Source of the DNA: Circinella umbellata
Lineage: Eukaryota > Mucoromycota > Mucoromycetes > Mucorales > Lichtheimiaceae
Direction: 5' to 3'
Length of the DNA stretch: 64,000 bases
Assembly (NCBI GenBank): GCA_025093555.1
Contig: JAIWNF010000057.1
Coordinates: forward strand, 124,001-188,000
Shown here: positions 1 through 11,280 of the stretch, piece by piece
Layout of the letters: each line of letters opens with the position of its first letter
Position numbering within the stretch: the stretch's first letter is position 1
The notes under the pieces: generated by a model
The model's database searches: none
What the model saw: only the letters and a program-made list of their open reading frames with translations
Told to the model about the DNA's origin: nothing
Position numbers and translations under genes: made by a program

Positions 1-1994
1 GGTGAATATTGATGCTCGTTTATGATACCACTTGCTTCTCTAAATTCAAATAGCCCAGTTTGAACGAAATGTTTGTAACGACACAAGAACTTTAAACTTC
101 CATGAAATGTGCAAGTGCTTATTACCGAAAATAATTATCGAAGTCTAAAGTTTTCTTAAATAATGATAATGGCCTTATATTTTTTTTAACGTGTCTAATG
201 ATTGGTATATACCTATACGTAGATGAGTTAACGGGTTATATAGTGAGTAAACAGCTATATAATACGATAGTGGATAATTGCTAAAACAAAACGAAATACT
301 GCTACGTATTCTTGTGAATACTCTTGTTCATGCAACACACTTTTTTTTAACAAAGGGAATATTTTGATTACTATCGTAAAATAGAGTTTGATAATAATAT
401 CAGAGCCTCAACACAACAATTTTAAGCAAACTCATTGTTTAACGCTCCACTAAGCTCTTCATAATTCACAGTTGGATTGGGATCCATGGATATTTGTTTG
501 GTGGATCTTGCTAATTCATTGTATATGAATATGGCTTTGCGTAAATGGAATTCTGTTTTATTGAACAATTGTTTCGGATCAATACTTATATATAACCCAA
601 AGTAATAAAGCTACTTTTAAATCTTTAAACTCGTATCGTGCATAATTGCATACAATGTTATACATTAGAAGACATGAAATTGTTTTTACCTAGCCGCTGG
701 AGCAGTAAACTTTTAAGCTAAGCTTTTATATCTTTGTCAATAATTTCAAGAAACATTATTAGTACTCATTCTCCAAAAAATGTTCTGAAATAGATACTTC
801 ATTTCGTTCAATATCTTCTTTTTAGTCTTCTTATGATCTCTCTATTTGCTTTTTTTTAATTGACTATTTATAAGTTGTCCACCTTCTTTTTATTTGCTCT
901 GCTATTTAATGTCTCCCAATTTGTAAAAGTCACCAAAGCAAAGTAAATATAATGACGGGTCTAAGATCTACATCCGGCTTTTGTCATGCTGTTGATAGTA
1001 ATCACGGAAGATCGCAAGGATCAGTCCTGTTTCGCTATTAGACACTGAAGAATGAAGCCATTACGTAACGAATGGCGCGCAAAGCTAACCAAATAGTATC
1101 ACGTTGAAATACATTCAGTATCACTATAAATCCGATTATATTCTTTGCACATAGAATAGATATATTTATTATGGAAGATTAGCTACCTTCCAATCTAGAT
1201 TATACATAGACATAAATATATCATTGTGAAATTTTATAGTAAAAATATTTCCAGAGCAAGTACAGTAAGTGGTAGTCATCTATCAATCTTCTTGTATTGC
1301 TCATTATAAGATTTAGACTGAGTGAGTTTTTGAATGTGTTTAATGATATGGACACGACTGATAGCACCGCTATATCCATATGAACCAAAAAAAAAAAATT
1401 ACGATAGTGTATATGTGTATACGTATTATGAGTTTGGTTAATATATTTTGTCTACTATAGGTGACAAGCAATAAAATATATATTCCCATGACGCACAACG
1501 TGCCCCAGCGTATATGCTGCTCATTTCTGTTTTTGCTTCACTTTTTGACGTATACGTAAATACTACTCTCGAGCATTATACATATACTTTACGTTTATCT
1601 GTGAAATTATGAACTAAATAAAATATATAAATAAATAATTTGGCATTATACTATTTTTTTTTGCAATTTACTGTAATTATATAACGTACGATTTATATAC
1701 TGCATTATATTAAACTTTTCAAGAAGAAAAATTTCACAGGTCAAATCAAGTATATTTGTTACAAAAAAGGAAGCACCCCTTATTGTTATGAAAAAATTCA
1801 CATGTCAAAAAGAAAGCACCAAATTATTCTATAATAACCACGTGGGGTGAGAGAGATAATATTAATTTAGTATCAAATTTATATTGTTGGGTACAACAAA
1901 AATTATTAGACTACAGACAATAACAATTTTTATATTTTACAACTCCCTTCCTTTTCTCCTTTCCTTTTATTTTTTATACTCCAATACAACAAAA
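1..1994. other. AT-rich flank without a supported intact gene
   Basis: Apart from the possible minus-strand fragment at 430-620, this stretch has only short open frames, poly-A/T runs and TA-rich tracts. No RNA gene or intact repeat was recognised. The last 100 bases before 1995 are rich in CAA/ACA triplets, like other gene leaders in this window. Confidence 0.5.
430..620 (-). pseudogene. Possible C-terminal fragment of a decayed gene
   Basis: Reading the minus strand, a short open stretch ends at a TAA near position 430. It reads like real protein, with segments such as FHLRKAIFIYNELARSTKQ and a Pro/Asn/Glu-containing tail NPTVNYEELSGALNNEFA. Just upstream (about 605-610) there is an acceptor-like TAG. 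Further upstream (about 700-900) the same strand has protein-like pieces, for example EDIERNEVSISEHFLENEY, but these are broken by several stops. No family is recognised. It could be the last exon of an unrecognised gene or a transposon or gene relic; chance cannot be excluded. Confidence 0.25.
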
Positions 1995-2693
1995 ATGCCT
2001 AACAGCAACCGTAAGACAACAGCATTTATTATCATAGCAACGGCAGCAATGGCAACAGCAGCTGTTGACGAAAACAACAAAAATACAACAATAACGACGA
2101 GTATCACGATAAACGATGTTATGGATATTATCTCATCAATATTATTATTTATATTCTCATCTATACGTACTTTACTTTCGAAAAGCACTTATATTGCATT
2201 TTCGCCTGCTCGATTAACATATAACACCATTGGGTGGATCATGCGTCGGTTAATTCTTCTGATAACTCAACTGACATCAAATCCCGTAGTTTCATTTATA
2301 CTTGTTGCCATTGGGTGCGGTTTATTAATTGGTGGTTGTGCTGGTTTTGCAGTAGAGGCTTTTTCTTCTATGCTTTTATCTGCGACCTGGGGTAAACAAA
2401 CCAAAAAAATTTCAACAGAAGTCAATGACGAACAGCAAGAAGAACAAGAAGATCCTCTGGTTCTATCGACTGAATTAAATAATAGTGATCCCCTTTCTTA
2501 TAAACGACAAGCCAAGTTCGATGAATTTAGTAATGATGAATATTATGAAGAAGAAAACGATCATAATATTAATGAAGCAGTGAAAGATGAAAAAGCCGAT
2601 CTTATGCATGAAATATTAAAACGTCATTTAGAACAAGTATCCCAAGAACAGCAACAAAGCAATTTGAGGAGAAGAACACCCGTTGTTGCATAA
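1995..2693 (+). CDS. Small membrane protein with acidic, Gln-rich tail (232 aa)
   Basis: Intronless frame of 232 residues. The ATG at 1995 is chosen because the open frame upstream of it has no ATG. Residues about 9-23 (AFIIIATAAMATAAV) are hydrophobic and could be a signal peptide or anchor. Hydrophobic segments follow around residues 40-58 (IISSILLFIFSSIRTLL) and 98-128 (VVSFILVAIGCGLLIGGCAG). Between them lies SPARLTYNTIGWIMRRL. The C-terminal 90 residues are acidic and Gln-rich (EEQEDP, YYEEENDHN) and presumably cytosolic. The two-hairpin layout with a Gly-rich second segment is reminiscent of the Osw5/LDO (promethin-like) lipid-droplet proteins of fungi. That link is inference from architecture only. 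An ER or lipid-droplet membrane protein is the most likely role; it could also be a fungus-specific orphan. Confidence 0.6.
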   Translation: MPNSNRKTTAFIIIATAAMATAAVDENNKNTTITTSITINDVMDIISSILLFIFSSIRTLLSKSTYIAFSPARLTYNTIGWIMRRLILLITQLTSNPVVSFILVAIGCGLLIGGCAGFAVEAFSSMLLSATWGKQTKKISTEVNDEQQEEQEDPLVLSTELNNSDPLSYKRQAKFDEFSNDEYYEEENDHNINEAVKDEKADLMHEILKRHLEQVSQEQQQSNLRRRTPVVA

Positions 2694-4809
2694 AAGTTGC
2701 GTGTGCTAAGAATACTAGAATGTGCGAGCGATGGAGCAAATAATATATCACTTCTCTTTGATACTCATGTTTTTTATATATAAAAAAATCATAATTATAT
2801 TTAAATCAATTACAGAACACATCCTTTAACCCTAGCTCTATGTATTATTATTATTATTATTATATAATTTCCTTCCTTCCAATCTTCACTCTCAATTCTC
2901 AATTCTCAACTCTTCTTTATATTACCATCTTGATACTTTATCTTTTTATCCATCTTTATTAATTCTTTATATAAATACTAAAATGCTTATAATGAGCAGC
3001 GTCGCAGTCAGTTAAAGTTAGTAGCGCTGGCTAGAAAAAATCACTAACACTCCCTGAATTACGTTGAAGACGCTACAGCTGTTTGGGTCTTGTTCGAATT
3101 TTTCTGCTATGGTTTATCTCCATCAGATGTGCATAGCCGCTTTGCCACTCAAAAAAAAATGGAGAAATCGTTAATCTCGTATATGAGCAACTCAAAGCTG
3201 TAGTTCTTTTGTTTTGTGTCTTTTTACATAATTTTCTATGTTTTGCTTTTAAAAAAAAAAGTCCACTAATTGCCTTACAGAAGCTGTAATATGTATTAAA
3301 TTATTTTCATATCGGATAAAGGATAATATATTCTTTAGCTCCTATGAAATTTCGAAAGAATACATACGTGGATCGGCTTGTGATCAAATTTGACGTATCT
3401 AGATGCTTACATGGTATAAATCAGTTTTCAGTCGAACAATCTATTAGTCTCATCTTAAACAAAAACTGGAAATTAGATACACACTCAAAAAAAGTTTATA
3501 TTTTCTTTTGTACGTACGTACAGTATAAAATTTTAAAATCAACAACGAAAGACCAACAGTATATAATTTGTCCGTTATCTTGCGACGTAACTTTGCTTAT
3601 TTCAAGTTGATTAAAGACTGTGTTAAACAGCATTCAACCTGTATTGCTAATGGGTTTTGTAAAGCGTTCGAGTATATAAAACTCAACGAATTCACTTTGT
3701 AGGTATTGATATTATAGCAACAACATTTTATTCACTCCCTAAGAAATATGAATAGTTTATAAATAAATAAATACTAGCTTCTATTTTACATTTTGACCCA
3801 TATTTTATATTAAGGCAGTCAATTCATGCTCTCCATCATTCAAAATACATTTATAGTGTACTTTTTTTAACGAGCGTATATGTGGTATTGACTAACCCAT
3901 CTCTCAGTTTTTCGAATGTGAAGATTAAACTATATAACTGTGGTTAATGCACACGTACACTTTTTAATGTCTTTAGATCAGAACAGACAATATAACAGGT
4001 TTAATTATCGTTTTTCTATACCTTCGTCTTTTGTATGACTATCTTTTATCTAACAGAACTTGGGAAAATCGAGGTAAATGCACGAGCTTTCAGATGATTA
4101 ATGGTGAATGTTTTCACTCTCCTCGTTATTGGAGTTCCATGGTCTTTGAAATTCACGACTTACTTTCATCAATACCATTTTCATATCTACATATTTTCAT
4201 ATAAAAACCATGCTAAATTAAATTGACTTGTGCCATTCGTTTTTCTTTTAATTAGCATGGAATATCCAGTCTCTAATTGATTTGAGGATTTGCTTATTGG
4301 AAGTGTAGCTCTACTTTATGTGAACACTGTTATTTTTTATAATTGAATCAAGTTTATTATTTACATAAAAAGACGATGGTTTAAGTGGGGGGAGGGAAGG
4401 GGATGGGTAATGGAAAAAAATGGAATAAAATAATAGTTCTGATTGATGGTATATCCTTTTTTTTAATATATATATAATATGATATGACGTTTTTGTTGTT
4501 GTTGGTTTGTAAGAAAATAAAGAAATGAGAAGATGAGTAGGTTGATAGTAGATAGGTAGGGTAAAGAAGTGAAATTTTGAAAAAGCAAGGAAAATGAAAA
4601 GGATTTTGTTGTGCAATAAGTAAAAGAAAGAAATAAAAATTATATATGGCGGTAAAAGGGAGAAAGGTTAAAAGAGATGGATACTAATAAGGGTTATATA
4701 TAAATGGATGAAGGGGGCAATTGTGTAAGTGTTATTGATTTGATTGGGGGAGGAGGGAAAGAAATGATAATGGGGAAGGGAGATGGAATGAATAGATATT
4801 ATATTATTA
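2694..4809. other. Intergenic, no supported gene
   Basis: AT-rich spacer between a plus-strand and a minus-strand gene. It contains a short TTA microsatellite at about 2842-2863 and purine-rich DNA from about 4380 to 4800. An 88-codon open frame at 3344-3610 has no recognisable features and is not called. Confidence 0.5.
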
Positions 4810-5766
4810 TTAAAAGAGATTTTGATGATACGCACACATAAAATGATATACCAAACCAACCAAACTTGCTAATAATAAGATTCTAAATAATCGCCAAATA
4901 TATTCAGATATAAGCCAAGTTCGACCATTACTTGTTGAAGCAGCGGTAAGAAGCATTGAACTATTACTTCGAATCATAGCCACAGGACTATTATTATGAT
5001 TACCACTACCATTACCATTATTTTTACGATTATCATTATAATTCTTATGACTCTTATTCATAGTATTATTATTATTATTACTATTATTATTACTATTGTC
5101 CCCATTAACAATAATACTGTTATTCGTTGTTGCTGCCGTTATTACTGATGTATCATCGTCTTCAATAACTTGATCCATAGGTTGTAATACAGCATCTGGA
5201 GGTTCCTTTAACAAACTTGGAGCAAAAACATTTTGTTTAGATCGTCTCCTCCGTTGTTCCTCTTCCTCTTCATGAGATTCTGCTAACTTTTCAATAACTT
5301 CTTGACTACGTAATTGTTCGGAAATCACTTCTGCGACCAATGGAGCACCCGTTTTTGCAATTAAAGCTTCCACTACTTCATAAATAACACCTTTACGTTC
5401 GTCTTCCAACGTTGCTTCTTCTAATGCGGCCTGCGCAAGTTCAATAAATCGATCTTTGTTTCCATCGCCATCATCTCGATCACTATAATCATCGACAACA
5501 GCATTATGATGAATCGGTCGTTTTCGTCTTTGTCGATGATTTAATACCATACTAAAATCTTCTTCTTGTTGTTGTTGTTGTTGAAAATAAGTTTCCGACG
5601 TAGGGTCTTCTTCAAAGTATTCTTGTTCTTGTTCTTCTTTTTCTTTTATTTCGTCTTGATCGTAATAATAGTAATCTTGCACTGGTTGTTGGGATAAAGG
5701 TGATATTGAAGATGCTTGATTTTTTCGTGACTTAATAGATGATTGTTGTTGTTGAGCGGTAATCAT
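4810..5766 (-). CDS. Tail-anchored acidic Asn/Gln-rich protein (318 aa)
   Basis: Single-exon minus-strand gene of 318 residues starting MITAQQQQ. The N-terminal third is Gln/Glu/Asp-rich with a Tyr run. A central charged helical segment (residues about 105-185, FIELAQAALEEATLEDERKG then VVEALIAKTGAPLVAEVISE) is the only part that looks folded and is the best region for homology search. It is followed by an Arg-rich stretch (RRRRSKQ), a long Asn-rich linker, and one hydrophobic segment at the very C-terminus (residues about 293-312, FRILLLASLVGLVYHFMCAY) with six residues after it. That is the layout of a tail-anchored protein inserted in ER, mitochondrial outer or peroxisomal membrane with the bulk in the cytosol. 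No family is recognised. The leader (5767-5930) is rich in poly-A/T tracts. Confidence 0.65.
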   Translation of the reverse strand: MITAQQQQSSIKSRKNQASSISPLSQQPVQDYYYYDQDEIKEKEEQEQEYFEEDPTSETYFQQQQQQEEDFSMVLNHRQRRKRPIHHNAVVDDYSDRDDGDGNKDRFIELAQAALEEATLEDERKGVIYEVVEALIAKTGAPLVAEVISEQLRSQEVIEKLAESHEEEEEQRRRRSKQNVFAPSLLKEPPDAVLQPMDQVIEDDDTSVITAATTNNSIIVNGDNSNNNSNNNNNTMNKSHKNYNDNRKNNGNGSGNHNNSPVAMIRSNSSMLLTAASTSNGRTWLISEYIWRLFRILLLASLVGLVYHFMCAYHQNLF

Positions 5767-7136
5767 TGTTGAAATGATTTAACTTTATTTTTTTTAAACT
5801 TAAATGCTTTTTTTTTTTTTTTAAAAAAAAGGTCACTTTATTGTGTTGGTTGATTTGTTTATTTATTTTTTTAAGAGAAAAAAAAAAAAAAGAGAAAAAA
5901 GAAAATGAACTTTTATTTTCTTTTTTTTCGAGGCGCTGCTACTTGTGTTGTTTAAAGAAAATATAAAAAGAAAAGGAGGGGAGTATTGGTATAACAATAT
6001 AAAAAGAAAAACAAATTATCAAAGAAAAATTATTTTTCACAAAAAAAAAAAAAGTGATTATGGAATTAAAAAGAAGGAAAAGAATTAGGTTACCTTTATA
6101 TTTTATACATATGTTTGCAAGCATATGTGGATGTCCATATCACACATAATTGTTTAGGTAACTATACTAAATCTGGTGGAATATCAGATCATATTTATCT
6201 TGTTTCATAAAAGTTTATTGAGACTTGATAATAATTAATATTACTCAGGATGACTTGGTTACCTATGCTACCACCAAGTAACTTAGCAACTAACTAAATA
6301 AGCAAGATGTTACCAAGGAAAAGGAAGATTACACAGTTTTTTCTATTTGTTAATATCAGTTAGTTACATGTATATAATTAGTTTAGCAGTTATATCTTAT
6401 TGGGTGTCTTGAATAATGATAAACAAACAAAAAAAAAGGTTGTATGTACCTGCTGACTTAGACATCATCTGCTACGTATACTATTTACTATTAATTGACA
6501 ATAGTATTGAGCGGAATAAAAGAAATGCACATAGTCGGGCATAAGTATTAGTTCATAGAGAGTGTGTTGAAAGGAAATCGCATGATTTATAAACTACGGT
6601 ACATTCTTTACACTCTTGTCAAAAAGATCAGGTACAACGGTGCACAACAGTAGAAACTTTTTTTGAAATGAAATAACTCAGCGTTCATTTAAACATATAT
6701 ATATATATATATATATTATGACCATTATCATTATTAAAACTATAATAATAAAAGAAGTACTCTACTCTATATTTATTATTATGCATTATAAAAAACAAAA
6801 AATAAAATAAAAATGTCTGAGAGCGGTTTTATGTACACACATGACGAACGGATTGGGGGGAGGGGTAGTTGTAAAGAAAATAAACTACTTGTTTCTTTTT
6901 GGCAGATTATATATTAAACTACTACTGTTACTTGCTAGAAGAATGATAAGAAACGAAAAAAAAAAGAAAAAATGTATACTTTCATTTATAAAAAAAGAAA
7001 AGCGTTTTCAAATTGTCTTACGGAAAGAAAACCAAAGGAAAAAAAAAAAGTGAGAAAAAAAACCTTATGATGAGATTTACAAAAGAAAAACAACACACAC
7101 ACACACATTCATTTCCTTTTTTTTTTTCCTCTTTCT

Positions 7137-7167
<31 letters not shown>

Positions 7168-7350
7168 TTTATACACACTTTATACACATAACTTTCTCCC
7201 TCTCTTTTTCCTCCCTTTTTTTTTGGTGTTTGTGCTATCCTTTTTTATTATTATTCTTTAAAGCTGTCAACTAGTATATAAAAATATATATATATAAATA
7301 TATATTAATAATAATAATTAGTCTTGCTCTTTATCCTCTTTGGATTATTA
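5767..7350. other. Divergent intergenic region, poly-A/T and dinucleotide tracts
   Basis: Lies between the divergently oriented tail-anchored gene and the tetraspanin gene, so it holds both promoters. It contains an AT microsatellite (about 6695-6717), CA and CT runs (about 7094-7166) and many homopolymer tracts. Short open frames here are of simple composition and are not called. Confidence 0.5.
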
Positions 7351-8126
7351 ATGGAAGAAAGATTTGTTTCAAGGCGGACCCGAGGATTACGCGAGGCTGT
7401 CGCTGTCTTCCATCTTTTTATAATGGTAAAAATAAAATCAATTATTATCGCGTTCATTTTTATTTATGAATTCTTTAAAAATAAATGACTAAAATAATTT
7501 ATATACATAATCGTTGTTTTTTTTTTAATTCACTTCAAAACAAAAAAGGTCGTAGGTCTTGCCATTTTATCATTAGGTATATAATACACTGAAAGAGGGA
7601 TAGATAGTAGTAGTAGTAATAATAATAGAGAAGGCAAAAAGCGCCAAGTTTTTACTTGGCTTATCCTTGGACTCAGACGGGGAAATGGACGAAACAAATG
7701 GGAATAAATCAATATACACAATTAAATCGACTTTGATAACCAACAACAATCCAAAAAAAAAAAAAAAAAAAAAACGACCTCTTTTCTTTTTATCTTTCTT
7801 AGGTGCATATACAATTAATTCAACAGTGAGCAGGACATTGTCTATTGGACTTTTAGCAATAGGTGGATCGATTACAATTATATCATTTATAGCTTATTTT
7901 GGTGCGCATATTGAACATGTTGGATTTTTAAAAACATATAGTAGTACTACCGCATTAATATTAATTCTTGAAATAGGTAATTTATCTATCTACCATTTTA
8001 TTTATGCTTTGAAATTAAGTGATCCATATATTTTTAATTTAACTATTTTTTATATCTATTATTACTCTAGTACTCGTTGGTCTTGTTTATGCTCATCGAA
8101 AAGAAGTAAAGAAATACAAACTTATG

Positions 8127-8160
<34 letters not shown>

Positions 8161-9011
8161 CAGAGAGAAAGAATAAAAGACTAATTAAACACCTTTTTTC
8201 TTTGTAGTTCGATGAATATGGTAGTAAAGCATGGGATTTTTTTCAAGAAAATGATAAACCACTTTTGAGAGAAATAGAGGATTCGTAAGTTCACTTTAAA
8301 ATAAATATAAGGGTTGGAAAGGGGGATGGAATGAAATGAAATGAATAGATAATAATTAACCTTAAAACTAAATAAATAAATTAGACTTTATTGTTGTGGA
8401 TATAATTCAACTGAAGATCGTCTTGTTCCATCTGACACATGTAAAAATTTATCATCAGACATAACTGGATGTAAAGAAGCAATAACAATAGCAATTTTTC
8501 AATGGAAAGATTGGATTTTAGCTACTCTATTAATTCTTATTGGTCTTGAGGTATGTCATAATAATAATGTTGTTAATATAAATAGTTCATAGTCCTATTG
8601 GAGATATTAAACCTTTTTTGTACTTTCTATATGTATTAGCTTACAGCATTACTAACTTCTGTAGTACTCACGGTCATGGTAGAACGTGATTCAGAGGAAG
8701 AACAAGCATATATGACATTACTATCAGCACAAAGTAATACACACATTGGATGGTTTGATGGAAATCATCATGTTGGTAATAGTGGCAGTATTTCAAGTGG
8801 CAGTAACCACCATAATGGTAATAATACAAGTAATGGAAGTGGTAGTCCAGTGTTTGGAAGACATCCAATATCTTCTTATTCTTCTTCTAATGGTAGTCGA
8901 TCCAGTTTTTTCTATACCCCTCGACCACCTTCTTATAATCAACAACAACAACAACCACAACGTGTTCCACGTTATGGAAGTACCATTTCTACTTCATCTC
9001 ATAAGAAATAA
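7351..9011 (+). CDS. Tetraspanin family membrane protein, 7 exons
   Basis: Spliced model: 7351-7425, 7549-7576, 7803-7976, 8071-8105, 8208-8284, 8385-8550, 8640-9011, giving 308 residues with every GT-AG junction in phase. Four membrane segments fit the tetraspanin plan: TM1 is built across exons 1-2 (residues about 17-35), TM2 about 45-68, TM3 about 78-100, TM4 about 169-198. The large extracellular loop between TM3 and TM4 has the diagnostic CCG motif (Cys133-Cys134-Gly135) and further cysteines (Cys152, Cys161). A 110-residue cytosolic tail rich in Ser, Gly, His and Asn follows TM4. Tetraspanins organise other membrane proteins into microdomains; fungal relatives such as Pls1 act in polarised growth. 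Intron 2 has a 21-base A run and intron 4 a CA microsatellite. The gene is co-oriented with the JMJD4-like gene 297 bases downstream. Confidence 0.85.
8123..8150 (+). repeat. CA microsatellite inside tetraspanin intron 4
   Basis: About 12-13 CA units followed by a short TA run, lying wholly within the intron between exons 8071-8105 and 8208-8284. Confidence 0.9.
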
Positions 9012-9307
9012 ATTTCCCTACGTACCTCCCTTTCTCTTTCTCTTTTTTCTTTTAATCCACAAACAACAAATAATGATAATAAGCACATCCAATTCTTCTT
9101 CTTTTTTTTTGCATTTTGTCTTCTCTTCTTTTTTTGTATTATTTTTTTTTCTTAGCATATAAATAGTTTTAACTCTTCTTCAATCCAATATTATTTTTAT
9201 ACATAAACATAATTCGCAACTCTATTCTTTTTTTTTTATTTTTTGGACCCGAAAACTTTTTTTTTTTTTTTTTTTTTAGCTGACTCTATAAAAAAAAAAA
9301 GTATATT

Positions 9308-10652
9308 ATGGCCAAAAATGATGAAGAGAATAACATAAAGTATTATAAAGATATTCCCACCTATCAGGATTTTTTAAAAAATCACCTTTTATTAAATAAA
9401 CCTGTAGTATTTGGTCCTGCTTTAACTGAAACTTGGAAAGCTCGACAGGAATGGGTTACTGACAATGATGATATTATCGAGTATAACAACAATGAACAAC
9501 AACAAGAAGAACGACCTAAAATGAAACCACGTTTGGATTATTTAAAAGATCAATTTGGATCTGCCATTGTTGGTGTAGCTGATTGTATTGAACGTGACTT
9601 TACAGATCAAAAACGATCCGAAATGACATTTGAAGAATTTATTAAAGTGTGGCCTAATGGACGATATTATCTCAAGGATTGGCATTTTGTTCGTGCTTTC
9701 CCGGAATATCGTGCCTATGACGTACCAAAGGTATTTGCAGGTAATATATATCTTTTTTGATTTTGAAACACTCATTTAATGATAGTAAACTAAAAAAAAA
9801 ATTAAATAAAAGATGATTGGATGAATGAATATTGGTTACAAGAAAACAAGGATGATTATCGATTTGTTTATATGGGTGGTGATGGGACATTTACTCCGCT
9901 TCATGCTGATGTTTATAGGTAATAATATGGCAACAAAATGACAATAGTAATCCATAGCAACTATAATAAAAAAAAGATAACTAAAGAATAAATGGGATAC
10001 TGGGATTAGATCTTATTCGTGGTCAAGTAATATTTGTGGTATCAAACGGTGGACTTTATTTCCCCCAGGAGAAGAAAAATATTTAAAAGATCGTCTTGGT
10101 AATTTGGTTTATGATTTGAGATCCATTGATCATGTACAATTCCCAAATACAGAACAAGCCAAAAGAATCATTTATTATCAACGTGATGGAGAAACAATGT
10201 TTGTACCAAGTGGATGGTATCATCAAGTGGAAAATATCGGACTGACGATATCCATCAATCATAATTGGTCCAATGCGTGCAACCTCGGCATGACATTCCG
10301 ATCACTTGTATCCGATTTGGATGATGTGGAAAGATCCATTGATGATTTACGGGAATCCATGGCACCTCTTGAATTTGGTCAAACATGTCATCAATTATTA
10401 CTTGCACATAGTGGATGGGATTGTTGTATATTTACAAAAATGCTTTATTGTATTTCTCGACGGTTACATGATTATTCAGAAGAAAAAGAAAAAGAACAAC
10501 CTAAAGTAAAATGGCAAGCGCAGCAAATTATGACTATTTTGGAAGAATGGAAAAATAGAAAAGAAATTAAAGTGTTGGATGATTATTTGGAGCAACAAGG
10601 TCTTAGTAACTTGATAAATGATATTAAATCACTACTTTTGCCGCTTTTATAA
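9308..10652 (+). CDS. JMJD4-like: JmjC-domain 2-oxoglutarate/Fe(II) hydroxylase, JMJD4-like
   Basis: Three exons (9308-9740, 9813-9918, 10010-10652) join in phase to 393 residues. The JmjC iron triad is visible: His175-x-Asp177 in FTPLHADVY and His251 in PSGWYHQVEN. Lys192 in GIKRW is at the place expected to hold 2-oxoglutarate. The N-terminus (PVVFGPALTETWKA), the DWHFVRAFPEY segment and FPPGEEKYL match the JMJD4 branch rather than histone-demethylase branches. Human JMJD4 hydroxylates a lysine of translation termination factor eRF1, so a role in termination fidelity is inferred; the fungal substrate is not shown by the sequence. All catalytic residues are present and the length is close to the animal protein (inference). 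An AATAAA lies shortly after the stop. The next gene starts 628 bases downstream. Confidence 0.88.
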
Positions 10653-11280
10653 TAAAAAATAATAAAGTTTTATTACCTTTCATATCATAATAATAATAAT
10701 AATAATTAAGTTTTCTTTTTTACCCGCCACCCAAAACGTGTGTTTTGGACCCACTCCCTCCCCCCCCCTTTTTTTTTTTTGGTGTCGACCCCTTTTTTCC
10801 TAGTCCACACACCACGCATCGTCCCCCACTCATTCATTTCTTATCCGTCCCCTCTCTCTCTCTCTTATTTTTTTCTCTCTCCTGCCTACAATCAAGTGGT
10901 AGCAACTGGGGCTTTTTTTTTTTGTTTTGCTCAGTAATATTTTGTACTCTGCTTAACTTGTGCTCTTCTTGTGTGTGCGTGCGTACATGCTTGTATATAT
11001 GTGTATGTGTGTCCGCAAAAAATAAATAAAAAAAAAAGTTGTTTTTTTTCCTTTCTTTTCTTATATCTCACTCCCGCACAGCAGCACAGCATTTTATAAA
11101 TACCTATACACATAGAACTTTTTTTTTCCCTTTCTCCCCCCAGAACAGTTGTGATATATATTTTTTATATACATAATAAACCCCCACTTTATCTTATAAC
11201 TCACTCACTCACTCACTCACTCACTCACTCACTCACTCACTCACTCACTCACACCACACCACACCATATAACAATCCGGA
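10653..11280. other. Promoter-side spacer with pyrimidine and TCAC tracts
   Basis: Non-coding by appearance: C/T-rich tracts at about 10740-10880 and a GT/GC-rich patch at about 10970-11010. A tandem TCAC array of about 13 units (11201-11252) ends 28 bases before the next start codon. Confidence 0.6.
11201..11252 (+). repeat. TCAC tetranucleotide array
   Basis: Thirteen tandem TCAC units without interruption in the leader of the gene starting at 11281. They may lie in the 5' UTR. Confidence 0.9.

Noticed and set aside
1884..1994. N-terminal extension of the first membrane protein
   Set aside because: The extension lacks an ATG; the first in-frame ATG is at 1995.
2990..3110. GC-containing patch with TTGTTCGAA, considered as a tRNA
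   Set aside because: No acceptor stem or anticodon arm could be paired around the TTCGAA; no tRNA gene was identified anywhere in the window by eye.
3344..3610. 88-codon plus-strand frame
   Set aside because: No signal, domain or conserved-looking segment, and no splice partners found; consistent with chance.
7667..8176. Continuous 169-codon frame across the tetraspanin region
   Set aside because: It reads through introns 2, 3 and 4. The spliced model gives complete tetraspanin motifs and the CCG loop.
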